64,000 nt of DNA from SLRI01 sp964460465. GTDB lineage: Bacteria > Pseudomonadota > Alphaproteobacteria > Geminicoccales > Geminicoccaceae. Every line of letters begins with the position of its first letter. Positions within the stretch are counted from its first letter, which is position 1. Where the stretch lies: positions 1 to 64,000 of the forward strand of contig CAYWSB010000009.1 of assembly GCA_964460465.1 (NCBI GenBank). Reading direction: 5' to 3'. Below are positions 53,065 through 60,983 of the stretch, piece by piece. A program made the translations under genes and the position numbers. The notes beneath the pieces are model-generated. The model did no database searches, had not been told where the DNA came from, and was given only the letters and a program-made list of their open reading frames with translations.

Positions 53065-53538
53065 TCACCAGGGCAGCCGTGGCAGGACCGTCCCGGCCGG
53101 GAGCGGCACCAGCAGCATGGCCCGGAACGCCCAGTCGGTGGCCAGCGTCACGACGAGGGTGACCACGCCGGAGGAGAGCCAGGCGCCGCCGCGGAAGCGC
53201 ACCATGAGCAGCCACATCCCCAGCCCGCCGACCAGCACGAAGCCCAGGCGGTTGGCGAGGAGGATGAAGGCGAGGATCCAGACGAGCACGAGCCCGGCGT
53301 CGACGAAGCGGCCGGCCGGGATGGCGGCGAACTCGGTCCAGCCGGCGACCGCGCGGGCGCGCCAGCCCGACACCACGAGGCCGAGACCTGCCAGCACCAG
53401 GCCGATGCCGATGATCGTGGGAAAGAGGTCAGGCCCGTAGGCCTGGCCGTGGGTCGAGGGGAAGGTCCGGGCCTGCAGGACGATGGCGAGGCCGCCGAGA
53501 ACGATCACGAGCCCGAGGATGGCGTCGTTGAACTTCAT
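53065..53538 (-). CDS. tctB: Tripartite tricarboxylate transporter small permease TctB
   Basis: A 157-residue protein with four TM helices and TctB features: N-terminal LGLVIVLGGLAIVLQARTFP and the short GPDLFPTIIGIGLVLAGLGL segment. It is the small membrane subunit of the TTT importer. Spacing to tctA is 7 bp and to tctC 33 bp. Confidence 0.92.
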   Translation of the reverse strand: MKFNDAILGLVIVLGGLAIVLQARTFPSTHGQAYGPDLFPTIIGIGLVLAGLGLVVSGWRARAVAGWTEFAAIPAGRFVDAGLVLVWILAFILLANRLGFVLVGGLGMWLLMVRFRGGAWLSSGVVTLVVTLATDWAFRAMLLVPLPAGTVLPRLPW

Positions 53539-53571
53539 GGGCGGCCCCGCCCGATCGACGGCGCGCCGGGG

Positions 53572-54543
53572 CTACTGGGCCAGGCCGAGCTGCTGCATCA
53601 CCCCGCCCAGCGCCTCGTTGCTGTCGGCCATGAACTGCCGGTAGTCGTCGGGGCCCAGAAAGACCATGCCGAAGCCGCGGCCCGTCATGAACTCGCGGAA
53701 CTCGTCGCTGGCATGGATCTTCTCGAGCAGCGGCACGATGGTGTCGACCACCTCCTGCGGCATGCCGGCCGGTCCGGCGACGCCGCGCCAGGCGCCGATG
53801 CGCCAGTCGACCCCGATCTCCTGCAGCGTCGGCACGTCGGGATTGTTGGCCGCCCGCTCGGCGGCCATGATCGCCAGGCTCTTCACCCGCCCGGCATCGA
53901 TCAGCGACTGCGCTTCCGGCACCGAGCAGGTGACCACGTCGACGCCGCCCGCGACCAGGTCCTGCAGGCCCGGGGCGGCACCCTCGGACGGCACCCACGG
54001 CACCCGGTCGGGCTCCATCCCCGCCGCCTGCAGCATGCCGGCCACGGCGAGGTGCCAGATGCCGCCCTGGCCGGTGCCGGAGGCGCGGTAGGTGCCGGGC
54101 GCGGCCTGGCGCATCGCGTCCAGGAATTCCTCGATCGTGTTCCAGGGCGCGTCGGCGCGGACCTGCACGCCGGCCGGATCCTCGTTGTAGAGGGCCAGGG
54201 GCGTGTAGTCCTCGTAGGTGAGATCGGTGAGGCCGGCCCAGTGCATCATGCCGATCTCGACCGTGACGATGCCGAGCGTGTAGCCGTCGGGCTCGGCCGT
54301 CGCGATCGCACTGTGGCCGACCACGCCGGAGCCGCCGGTACGGTTGACGACGTTGACCGGCACGCCCAGCTCGGGCTCCATCAGGGAGGCCAGGATGCGG
54401 GCCGTGGCGTCGGTGCCGCCGCCGGCGCCCCAAGGCACGACAATGGTGATCGGCCGGTCCGGATAGGCGGCCTCGGCGGCCCCCTGACCGAGAGCCAGAG
54501 CGGCAATCGCGGCGGCAGCGCCCAAGAGTGACCTGCGCAACAT
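53572..54543 (-). CDS. tctC: Tripartite tricarboxylate transporter binding protein TctC (Bug family)
   Basis: A 323-residue periplasmic binding protein of the Bug/TctC family. The signal peptide spans about residues 1-25 (cut after AEA). Then comes AAYPDRPITIVVPWGAGGGTDATARILA, the hallmark carboxylate-binding start, and later VVNRTGGSGVVGHSAIATAEPDGYTLG. Bug proteins bind mono-, di- or tricarboxylates. It is the first gene of the tctCBA operon. The region directly upstream is occupied by a decayed exporter gene. Confidence 0.94.
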   Translation of the reverse strand: MLRRSLLGAAAAIAALALGQGAAEAAYPDRPITIVVPWGAGGGTDATARILASLMEPELGVPVNVVNRTGGSGVVGHSAIATAEPDGYTLGIVTVEIGMMHWAGLTDLTYEDYTPLALYNEDPAGVQVRADAPWNTIEEFLDAMRQAAPGTYRASGTGQGGIWHLAVAGMLQAAGMEPDRVPWVPSEGAAPGLQDLVAGGVDVVTCSVPEAQSLIDAGRVKSLAIMAAERAANNPDVPTLQEIGVDWRIGAWRGVAGPAGMPQEVVDTIVPLLEKIHASDEFREFMTGRGFGMVFLGPDDYRQFMADSNEALGGVMQQLGLAQ

Positions 54544-54657
54544 GGTCTTTAGCCCCCCAAATCGTTTGTGGATGGCTGGAGGCTAGACCAACATCGCACA
54601 GGCCGCCAGACCCGAAAGCCGCGATGCGTCATCGACCGGGCCCCCTTGCGGTCGGGC

Positions 54658-55051
54658 TCAGACCAGTTGCAGCAAGGCGCCCCCGGTGACGCCGTAGGCC
54701 AGCCCCAGGCCACCTCCAGCGGCCGGCGCAGGCGCGTCACGCGACGGGCCACGCCACCGGACGTGGCGATGCAGGCGAGCGTCGCCTCGACGGCGAAGGC
54801 GATCACGACGACGCCCAGCGGCGAGCCGCCGTCGCTCGCCAGGCGCCAGGCCCCGAGCACCGCGAAGCCGGCCCATGCTGCCGTGCCGATCGACGTCCCG
54901 GCGACGAAGGCCAAGGCTCGGCGCCGCTGACCGCGGGCGGCGCTGGTGCAAATGAGGTGCAAATGAAGAGCATGCTGGGGCCGAGCACGGCGAGGTGCAG
55001 GGTGAAGAGCGCGTAGATCCAGACGAGGTCCTGGAGTTGCGTCGCCGCCAT
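54658..55051 (-). pseudogene. LysE/RhtB-family exporter remnant, frameshifted and shortened
   Basis: The N-terminus from the ATG at 55051 (LVWIYALFTLHLAVLGPSML) resembles LysE/RhtB exporters, which move amino acids or metabolites out of the cell. After FICTS the frame is lost at a perfect 11-bp tandem duplication. Removing one copy restores a LysE-like continuation: SAARGQRRRALAFVAGTSIG and TAAWAGFAVLGAW. A further shift near 54700 is suggested by a C-terminal-like helix (GLGLAYGVTGGALLQLV) in a third frame. About 70-80 central residues of the usual about 200 are missing. It is therefore a decayed gene. Confidence 0.65.
54945..54966. repeat. Perfect 11-bp tandem duplication inside the LysE remnant
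   Basis: GGTGCAAATGA occurs twice head to tail (54945-54955 and 54956-54966, plus strand). A duplication of 11 bp shifts the frame of the LysE-like gene on the minus strand. It looks like a replication-slippage event and the direct cause of inactivation. Confidence 0.9.
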
Positions 55052-55160
55052 TGCTGCCGCCTCCCTGGACTGCCGGTTGTGCTGGTTGGGCGTCGCGGCC
55101 TGCGGTGGCTGCGACCCGCGTGCCGTCTCGGCTGCGGAGGACCGGCCCGGCCGGCGTCGC

Positions 55161-55439
55161 TCAGCGCTGCGCGCTGGCCCTGTCCGCCGCCTGCCGGCGG
55201 CCGCGCGTGGCCGGGCTGCCGGTGGCTTGATGGCGCACGGGCTCGCTCGTTCCGATCACGTCCGGGCGTCGGCCACGGGTCCGCGGCGCGCCGGTCGACG
55301 GCACCGGTGCCGGCGCCGGCTGCGCCACCGCGCCCGCCCGGGCGCGCCCGGCTCCCGTTGCCGCAGCGAGCAGGGCCGCAGCGAGCAGGAAGGCGGCAGC
55401 CGGCAGCATGGCCGCGAGGAAATGGCGTCGGTCCTGCAT
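55161..55439 (-). CDS. Hypothetical small exported protein
   Basis: A 92-residue protein with an N-terminal export signal (FLAAMLPAAAFLLAAALLAA, about residues 7-28). An Ala/Pro/Arg-rich mature part follows, without recognised domain. A strong purine tract (AAAGGGGGG) sits 6 nt before the ATG. A CRP-type palindrome lies 124 bp upstream. Low complexity leaves some doubt that it is a true gene. Confidence 0.45.
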   Translation of the reverse strand: MQDRRHFLAAMLPAAAFLLAAALLAAATGAGRARAGAVAQPAPAPVPSTGAPRTRGRRPDVIGTSEPVRHQATGSPATRGRRQAADRASAQR

Positions 55440-55562
55440 GGTCGTCCCCCCTTTGGATCGCCGCCGGGCAGCTACGACCGGCCCGGACGTCGCCCGTCCG
55501 GCGACCGGACCCTTCCGACCGCGAGCGACGCCCCGAGAATGCGGGGGGAACGGCTAGCGATC

Positions 55563-55578
55563 TGTGAACATGTTCACA
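55563..55578. promoter_or_regulatory. Perfect CRP-type operator palindrome
   Basis: TGTGAACATGTTCACA is a perfect 16-bp palindrome that matches the CRP consensus TGTGA-N6-TCACA exactly. It lies 6 bp beyond the stop of the Crp/Fnr-family gene and upstream of the small exported-protein gene. The adjacent regulator carries the R-E pair of the CRP recognition helix, so direct binding is plausible. Confidence 0.65.
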
Positions 55579-55584
55579 TGGCGG

Positions 55585-56307
55585 TCAATCGTCGTCGGCG
55601 CTGTCGGCGATCACCTGCAACGCCGCCCGGTCGCGCACCTGGACGATGCCGCGCGACAGGCCGACCCAGCCGCGGGCGCGCCAGACGGCCAGGGTCTTCG
55701 CCACCGCCTCGCGGGTCGCCCCGGCGAAATCGGCCAGGGCCGCCTGGGAGACCGGGATGGCACCATCCGCCGGCGCCAGCTTGTCGGCGAGATGCAGCAG
55801 CCGGCGGGCGAGCCGGGTCGGCAGCGGCATGAACGATCGCTCCTCCAGCTTCTCGCTCACGAGGCGCAGCCGCTCGCAGAGCAGGTCGATGAACTGCAGC
55901 GCGAGATCCGGCTCGTGGCGGATCGCGGCCATGAGGTCGTGGCGGCGCACACGGCGCAGCCGGGCCGGGCCGAGCGCCGTGGCGCTGGCGGTGCGCTTGC
56001 CGGCGAACAGGCCGATCTCGCCGAAGATCTCGCCGGGGGTGATGATCTCGAGCGCCAGCTTGCGCCCGCCGGGCGAGATGACGTTGATCTCGATCTCGCC
56101 CGTGTCGAGGATGTAGAAGCCGTCGGCCTCGTCGCCCTGGGCGAAGAGCTGCTCGCCGGTCGCGAGGCTGACGGCCACGGCGGATCGCTCGATCGCCGCC
56201 ATCAGCTCCGGCGAGACCGCGCTGAAGAATGACCGGCCCGCCGACCGGTTTTCGGATGGCATCCCCTGCATGCGCCGTCGCGCCTCCGCCGCTTTTTCTC
56301 CACCCAT
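55585..56307 (-). CDS. Crp/Fnr-family transcriptional regulator
   Basis: A 240-residue regulator. The N-terminal cyclic-nucleotide-binding domain (about residues 30-145) has LFAQGDEADGFYIL and GEIFGEIGLFAGKRTASATA, close to the cAMP phosphate-binding cassette (Arg and Thr of KRTASA). A dimer helix follows, and the HTH at about 185-225 has FAGATREAVAKTL, aligning with CRP GCSRETVGRIL. Only one cysteine is present, so an FNR-type iron-sulfur cluster is excluded. The ATG at 56307 is preferred but 56262 is possible. The effector could be cAMP; this is inference. Confidence 0.9.
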   Translation of the reverse strand: MGGEKAAEARRRMQGMPSENRSAGRSFFSAVSPELMAAIERSAVAVSLATGEQLFAQGDEADGFYILDTGEIEINVISPGGRKLALEIITPGEIFGEIGLFAGKRTASATALGPARLRRVRRHDLMAAIRHEPDLALQFIDLLCERLRLVSEKLEERSFMPLPTRLARRLLHLADKLAPADGAIPVSQAALADFAGATREAVAKTLAVWRARGWVGLSRGIVQVRDRAALQVIADSADDD

Positions 56308-56378
56308 AATGCGACCGGCTCGGGATTGACAGCCTGATGCGCCTGCAGGGCCGGCCGAGCTCGATGCCTCGCGCGCCC

Positions 56379-56424
56379 GGCGTCGCCAGGACCGCGGCGA
56401 GCACGCCGGCGCCCCGGCGACGCC
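56379..56424 (-). terminator. Candidate terminator after gntP
   Basis: GGCGTCGCC (56379-56387) and GGCGACGCC (56416-56424) are perfect 9-bp complements flanking a 28-nt GC-rich loop, directly beyond the gntP stop codon. No U-tract follows. It may separate gntP from the Crp/Fnr gene. Confidence 0.4.
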
Positions 56425-57870
56425 TTAGAAGCTGCCGAAGAGCGTGCCCACGACGATGAGGGCCACGAGTGCAATCAAGGGCATGAGGATGCCGGCGACC
56501 GCGATGTCGAGATAGGCCTCGCGGTGGGTGAGGCCGCAAATGGCGAGCAGCGTGATCACCGCCCCGTTGTGGGGCAGGATGTCGAGCACGCCCGCGGCGA
56601 CCGAGGTGACCCGGTGCAGAAGCTCGGGCGCGATCCCGGCGGCGGCACCCATGGCGACATAGGTCTCGCCCATGGTGGAGAGGGCGATGCTCATGCCGCC
56701 GGACGCCGAGCCGGTCATCGCCGAAAGCAGGCTGACGCCCACCGCGAGCGAGATCAGCGGGTTGTCGCCGCCGAGATTGACCACGTAGTCCTGGATCAGC
56801 TCGAAGGCGGCGAGCGATGCGATCACCGCACCGAAGCCGACGAGGCTGGCGGTGTTGAAGATCGGCAGGAGCGAGGCGTTGGCCCCGCTGTCGAGCGAGG
56901 TCTTGAGGCCGGTGAGCCGCCGCCAGTTGAGCAGTACCAGGACCACGGTCGAGATGACCAGGGCGGCGATGACCGACCAGAGGCCGCGGACCTGGCCGAT
57001 GTCGGTCTCGCCGAACAGCGGCAGGGCCAGAAAGTTCGTGTCCATCCGCGGGATCACGAGACCGGTGAAGACGAAGTTGAGAATGATGACCAGGACCAGC
57101 GGCAGCGCCGCCACGAACGGGCTCGGCAGGTCACGGGGCGGGCTTTCGACCGGCACCTCCATGAGGTCGAAGCCCTCGCCCGCACTGCGCTCCCTGAGCT
57201 CCCTGGTCGGCACGAACGGCGGCTCGTCGATGCCCGCATAGCCCTCCGCGGCGAGCGCCCGGCTGCGATACTGCAGCCAGAGCATGCCCAGCACCAGCAT
57301 GATGACCCCGGTCATGATGCCGAGCCCGGGGGCGGCGAAGGCCGAGGTGCCGAAGAACGGCATGGGGATGGCGTTCTGGATCGCCGGCGTGCCGGGCAGG
57401 GCGCTCATCGTGAAGGTGAAGGCACCGAGCGCTATGGTCCCTGGGATCAGCCGCTTGGGCAGGTCGGCCTTCTTGAACAGCGCGTCGGCGATCGGGAAGA
57501 CGGCGAAGGCGACGACGAACAGCGACACACCGCCATAGGTCATGACGGCACAGGCCAGCACCACCGCCAGGATCGCCTTGTCGTCGCCGAGCCGCCTGAT
57601 GATGCCGTTGGCCAGCACCTCGGCACTGCCGGAATCCTCGATCAGCTTGCCGAAGATGGCGCCCAGCAGAAAGAGCGGGAAGAAGCTGGTCACGAAGCCG
57701 CCGGTGGCGGTCATGAAGATCTGGGTGTAGGTGCCGAGGATCGGCAGATCGCCCGTGGCGGCGACGGCGAGCAACGCCAGCGCCGGGGCGAGGATCAACA
57801 GGCTGATGCCGCGGAACGCCAGATACATCAGGAGGACGAGGGCGGTGGCGACGACGGCGATGCCGTACAT
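56425..57870 (-). CDS. GntP-family permease
   Basis: A 481-residue integral membrane protein with about 12-13 TM helices. GntP family features include TGGFVTSFFPLFLLGAIFGKLIEDSG, YGGVSLFVVAFAVFPIADALF and LLSAMTGSASGGMSIALSTMG. GntP proteins import gluconate, glycerate or 3-hydroxybutyrate with protons. The start was set at the ATG 57870, 5 bp after the patatin stop, so the two genes form an operon. The patatin neighbour favours a hydroxybutyrate or related acid as substrate; this is inference. Confidence 0.9.
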   Translation of the reverse strand: MYGIAVVATALVLLMYLAFRGISLLILAPALALLAVAATGDLPILGTYTQIFMTATGGFVTSFFPLFLLGAIFGKLIEDSGSAEVLANGIIRRLGDDKAILAVVLACAVMTYGGVSLFVVAFAVFPIADALFKKADLPKRLIPGTIALGAFTFTMSALPGTPAIQNAIPMPFFGTSAFAAPGLGIMTGVIMLVLGMLWLQYRSRALAAEGYAGIDEPPFVPTRELRERSAGEGFDLMEVPVESPPRDLPSPFVAALPLVLVIILNFVFTGLVIPRMDTNFLALPLFGETDIGQVRGLWSVIAALVISTVVLVLLNWRRLTGLKTSLDSGANASLLPIFNTASLVGFGAVIASLAAFELIQDYVVNLGGDNPLISLAVGVSLLSAMTGSASGGMSIALSTMGETYVAMGAAAGIAPELLHRVTSVAAGVLDILPHNGAVITLLAICGLTHREAYLDIAVAGILMPLIALVALIVVGTLFGSF

Positions 57871-57875
57871 GCTGG

Positions 57876-59009
57876 CTACCCGGCCCGGCGCGTCGCCGTC
57901 GGGCGCCGGCCGAGGCGCTTTCTCGGCGGCGGTGGCTCCGAGCCCTCCTCGATGACGTCCTCGATGGCCTCGACCGGCTTGAAGGTGTCGGCGAAGAGGT
58001 CGTCGAGGTCGATGCTCGAGCGCGTCCCCAGATCGTCGAAGTGGTCGTCGAGCCAGGCGCTCGCCCAGCCGCGGCCACGCTCGAAGAGATAGGTCAGGTA
58101 CTCCCACTCGGCGTTGAGCTTGCTCGACGCCTCGAGGTGCTGGACCTCGTCGGCGGTGTGGATGATGTGCAGCCGCACGTCGCGGTAGCGCTCGCTCTCG
58201 AGCCCCTCGACCTCGATCAGCTGATGCAGGAGGTGGATCGACCGCAGCTCCTTGATCAAGGCCGCGTTGAAGGTGATCTCGTTGACCCGGTTCAGGATCT
58301 CGCGGGCGGTCTGGGGCAGCTCGTCGCGGCGCATCGGGTTGATCTGGACGATGACGATGTCGCGGCAGGTGGGATCGTCGACCAGGGGGTAGAGGGCGGG
58401 ATTGCCGATGTAGCCACCGTCCCAGTAGGCCTCGCCCGCGATCTCGACCGGGCGGAAGAGGAAGGGCAGGCAGGCCGAGGCCATGACGGTATCGACCGAG
58501 AGCTCGCCCTTGCGGAAGATCCGGCCGCGGCCGGTGCGCACGTTGGTGGCGGTGACGAAGACCTTGAGGCTCGGGCAGGCGTTGACCCGCTCGAAGTCGA
58601 TCGTGGCGGCCAGGAGGTCGCGCAACGGGTTGATGTCGAAAGGGTTGAACTGGCTGGGGGCCAGCACCCGCGTCATCTGGTCGAAGAAGTGGTACATCGG
58701 CGACGCCTCTAGGCTGTAGTTGCCCGAGAGCCGGTCCCAGAGGCTGCGCTGGATCGGCGAGAAGCGCGCCCCGTCGCTCACTGCGCGCCAGAAGTCGTGC
58801 AGCGCCCGGCGGGCCTCGTCACGGTCGTCGTTCCTGAGTCCGTCGGCCAGCACCACGGCGTTCATCGCCCCGGCGCTGGTGCCGCTCACGGCGTTGATGT
58901 GCAGGCGGTCGTCCTCGAGCAACCGGTCGAGCACGCCCCAGGTCAGCGCCCCGTGCGAGCCGCCGCCCTGCAGCGCCAGGTCCATCGTCTTCCGCGCCGT
59001 GCCGGCCAT
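57876..59009 (-). CDS. Patatin-like phospholipase/PHB-associated hydrolase
   Basis: A 377-residue patatin-fold hydrolase. The oxyanion-hole segment is LALQGGGSHGAL, the nucleophile elbow GTSAG carries the catalytic Ser, and the Asp of the dyad is in YWDGGYIGNP. A C-terminal domain of about 120 residues (roughly 250-377) follows, as in patatin proteins with DUF3734 common in alphaproteobacteria. It has no signal peptide. A strong ribosome binding site (AAAGGAGGACGG) precedes the ATG at 59009. Its gene is directly upstream of gntP. In related bacteria it neighbours 3-hydroxybutyrate dehydrogenase, which is not seen here. Confidence 0.9.
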   Translation of the reverse strand: MAGTARKTMDLALQGGGSHGALTWGVLDRLLEDDRLHINAVSGTSAGAMNAVVLADGLRNDDRDEARRALHDFWRAVSDGARFSPIQRSLWDRLSGNYSLEASPMYHFFDQMTRVLAPSQFNPFDINPLRDLLAATIDFERVNACPSLKVFVTATNVRTGRGRIFRKGELSVDTVMASACLPFLFRPVEIAGEAYWDGGYIGNPALYPLVDDPTCRDIVIVQINPMRRDELPQTAREILNRVNEITFNAALIKELRSIHLLHQLIEVEGLESERYRDVRLHIIHTADEVQHLEASSKLNAEWEYLTYLFERGRGWASAWLDDHFDDLGTRSSIDLDDLFADTFKPVEAIEDVIEEGSEPPPPRKRLGRRPTATRRAG

Positions 59010-59320
59010 CGACCGTCCTCCTTTGCGATGCGGCAGACTATGGTGCAGCGCAGCATGATTGGCAACAGGCGATCCCCGCGCGTGCCTGCGCCCAACCGGC
59101 GCTGCGGCGGATTGGCCGATCGCCGCAGCGCCGTGCGGGGTCGACCGGCCTGCACCGCACCACCGCGCCATGACGGCCGCCGCGCGGAAGTCTTGGATAT
59201 CATAGTATTGATGTTAACCTTGCTCGTTAACACGTCGGCCGAAGGTTTGCGCCATGGTGCGCGAGGTGCTCGCGATCAGCGACCGCTCTCGTCTTTTCGT
59301 CACCACGAAGGTGATTGCAC
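59010..59320. promoter_or_regulatory. Divergent promoter region with 7-bp operator-like dyad
   Basis: This 311-bp gap separates the divergent patatin and wecG genes. It contains the perfect dyad TGTTAAC-N7-GTTAACA (59212-59232) in an AT-rich patch (59195-59232). Its position fits a repressor or activator site for wecG (start 88 nt downstream) or, less likely, for patatin. No other gene or RNA is seen in the gap. Confidence 0.5.
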
Positions 59321-60106
59321 ATGGCCCGCGTCAATCTGCATGGCATACCGGTCGACAGCGTCAACAACGAGCGCAAGGTGCTGGATACGCTGCTGGGCAG
59401 GCTGGGCGGCGACGTGCCGTTCCTGCTCTCCTTCGTCAACCCGGCGGCCTGGGCGATCAGCCGTCGCGACCCCGACTATGTGGGCATGCTGCGGCGCTTC
59501 GACTTCGTGCTGCCGGACGGGATCGGCGTGGCGTGGGCCCTGCGCCGGCTGCACGATCCGCAGGCCGAGCGCTTCAGCTTCGACGCGTCGTCGCTGTATC
59601 TGCCGCTGTTCGCCGAGCTCGACCGGCGCGGTGCCTCGGTCTTCGTGACCGGCGCCGGGCCCGGCGTCGCCGAGCGGGCGATCGCGCGGATGCGGGCCGA
59701 ATTCCCCGGCATCGACTATCGGGGGTGCCGCGACGGCTACGCCGAACGTGCCACGCTGCGCGAGACGATCATCGCGGCCGGCGCCGACGTGGTGCTCTGC
59801 GGCATGGGTGTGCCGCACCAGGAGCGCTTCATCCTGTCGTTGAAGGAGGCCGGGTTCGCGGGCATCATGATCAGTTGCGGCGGCTTCATCGACCAGCTGG
59901 CCGCGGCCGAGCGCTACTATCCGGCGTGGATCGACAAGCTCGAGCTGCGCTGGGCCTGGCGCATCTATCGCGAGCCGCGACGGCTCTGGCGACGCTACTT
60001 CGTCGACTACTGGCCGTTCATCCTGGCCACCGTGCCCACCGTGCTGCGTCGGCAGTTCCTGGGCAGGCCGATCAGCCTGCCGGTCGAGCGACCCGGGCTG
60101 CCGTGA
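59321..60106 (+). CDS. WecG/TagA/CpsF-family glycosyltransferase
   Basis: A 261-residue GT26 enzyme. The motifs are LLSFVNPAAWAISRRDPDY, LPDGIGVAWALRRL (the conserved D-G-x-G), FVTGAGPGVAERAIARM and LCGMGVPHQERFIL (G-x-P-xQE) with SCGGFIDQLA. The family adds N-acetylmannosamine-type sugars to lipid-linked oligosaccharides, in enterobacterial common antigen, teichoic acid linkage units and exopolysaccharides. It has no signal peptide. The start ATG (59321) is 7 nt after GAAGGTGA. No other glycan-assembly gene adjoins; the Wzc-like operon is 43 kb away. Confidence 0.9.
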   Translation: MARVNLHGIPVDSVNNERKVLDTLLGRLGGDVPFLLSFVNPAAWAISRRDPDYVGMLRRFDFVLPDGIGVAWALRRLHDPQAERFSFDASSLYLPLFAELDRRGASVFVTGAGPGVAERAIARMRAEFPGIDYRGCRDGYAERATLRETIIAAGADVVLCGMGVPHQERFILSLKEAGFAGIMISCGGFIDQLAAAERYYPAWIDKLELRWAWRIYREPRRLWRRYFVDYWPFILATVPTVLRRQFLGRPISLPVERPGLP

Positions 60107-60217
60107 CGCCGCACCGCCGATCCGGTCGCCGCCGCGCGGGTGCCGAACCGGTGCCCCGGTCGGGCAAGAGCCCGCCGCGCCGGGACCGGCCCGCCGCGGG
60201 CAGGCGCAGCTGTAGCG

Positions 60218-60880
60218 TCAGCCGGGCTGTTCGCCGCCGGTGAGGGGGACGAATGCCACCGGGAGGACCCGGCGCTCGTGCAGGGCTCCCGCGGCGTCCT
60301 TGTCGATGACCAGGAGCTCCTGCTTCCAGCGGCCGCCGAGCGGCAGGACGAGCCGGCCACCCGGGGCCAGCTGCCGGGCCAGCGCCGGCGGCACCTGATC
60401 CGGGGCGGCGGTCACGATGATCCGATCGAAGGGTGCCGCCTCGGGCAGGCCGGCACGCCCGTCGGCCGGATGCACACGGATGCGGTCGTAGCCGAGCGCG
60501 GCCAAGGTCGCTCCCGCCTGCCGGACCAGCTCGGGCACGATCTCGATCGTGTCGACCTCGGCGCCGAGCGCGGCCAGGATCGCCGCCTGGTAGCCACAGC
60601 CCGTGCCCACCTCGAGCACATGCTGGCCGGGCCGGACATCCAGCAGGTCGGTCATCAGGGCGACGATGAACGGCTGCGAGATCGTCTGGCCGTGGCCGAT
60701 CGGCAGGGGATGGTCGCCATGGGCGAGGTCGCTTCTGTCGTCGGGCACGAAGCGCTCGCGCGGCACCCGGCGCATGGCCTCGAGGACGCGGGGATCGAGA
60801 TGGTCGCGGCCGAGGGCGTCGACGCAGCTCTTGGCGTGGCGCTCGATCGCCTCGATCATCCGCTCGACGGGTGCCGTCAT
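60218..60880 (-). CDS. pcm: Protein-L-isoaspartate O-methyltransferase
   Basis: A 220-residue SAM-dependent methyltransferase. Substrate loop RERFVPDD, then PLPIGHGQTISQPFIVALM, motif I EVGTGCGYQAAIL, IIVTAAPDQVPPAL and the C-terminal GGRLVLPLGG. It repairs isoaspartyl residues in damaged proteins. The ATG at 60880 replaces a much longer shadow frame. It is convergent with wecG and lies 104 bp downstream of the TorF-like gene on the same strand. Confidence 0.93.
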   Translation of the reverse strand: MTAPVERMIEAIERHAKSCVDALGRDHLDPRVLEAMRRVPRERFVPDDRSDLAHGDHPLPIGHGQTISQPFIVALMTDLLDVRPGQHVLEVGTGCGYQAAILAALGAEVDTIEIVPELVRQAGATLAALGYDRIRVHPADGRAGLPEAAPFDRIIVTAAPDQVPPALARQLAPGGRLVLPLGGRWKQELLVIDKDAAGALHERRVLPVAFVPLTGGEQPG

Positions 60881-60983
60881 TGCACCGCCCTCCCCCTGCT
60901 CGACCAGCCGCCCGCGTCGGGCCCCGGCGGCGAGTATCGCCGCGGCGGCGGGCCGGGCAAGCGGCGATGCGGGCGAGCGGCGC

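Noticed and set aside
60107..60217. Candidate terminator between convergent wecG and pcm
   Set aside because: The GC-rich dyad near 60170-60205 leaves only a one-base loop and no T-tract, so it cannot be supported as a hairpin terminator.
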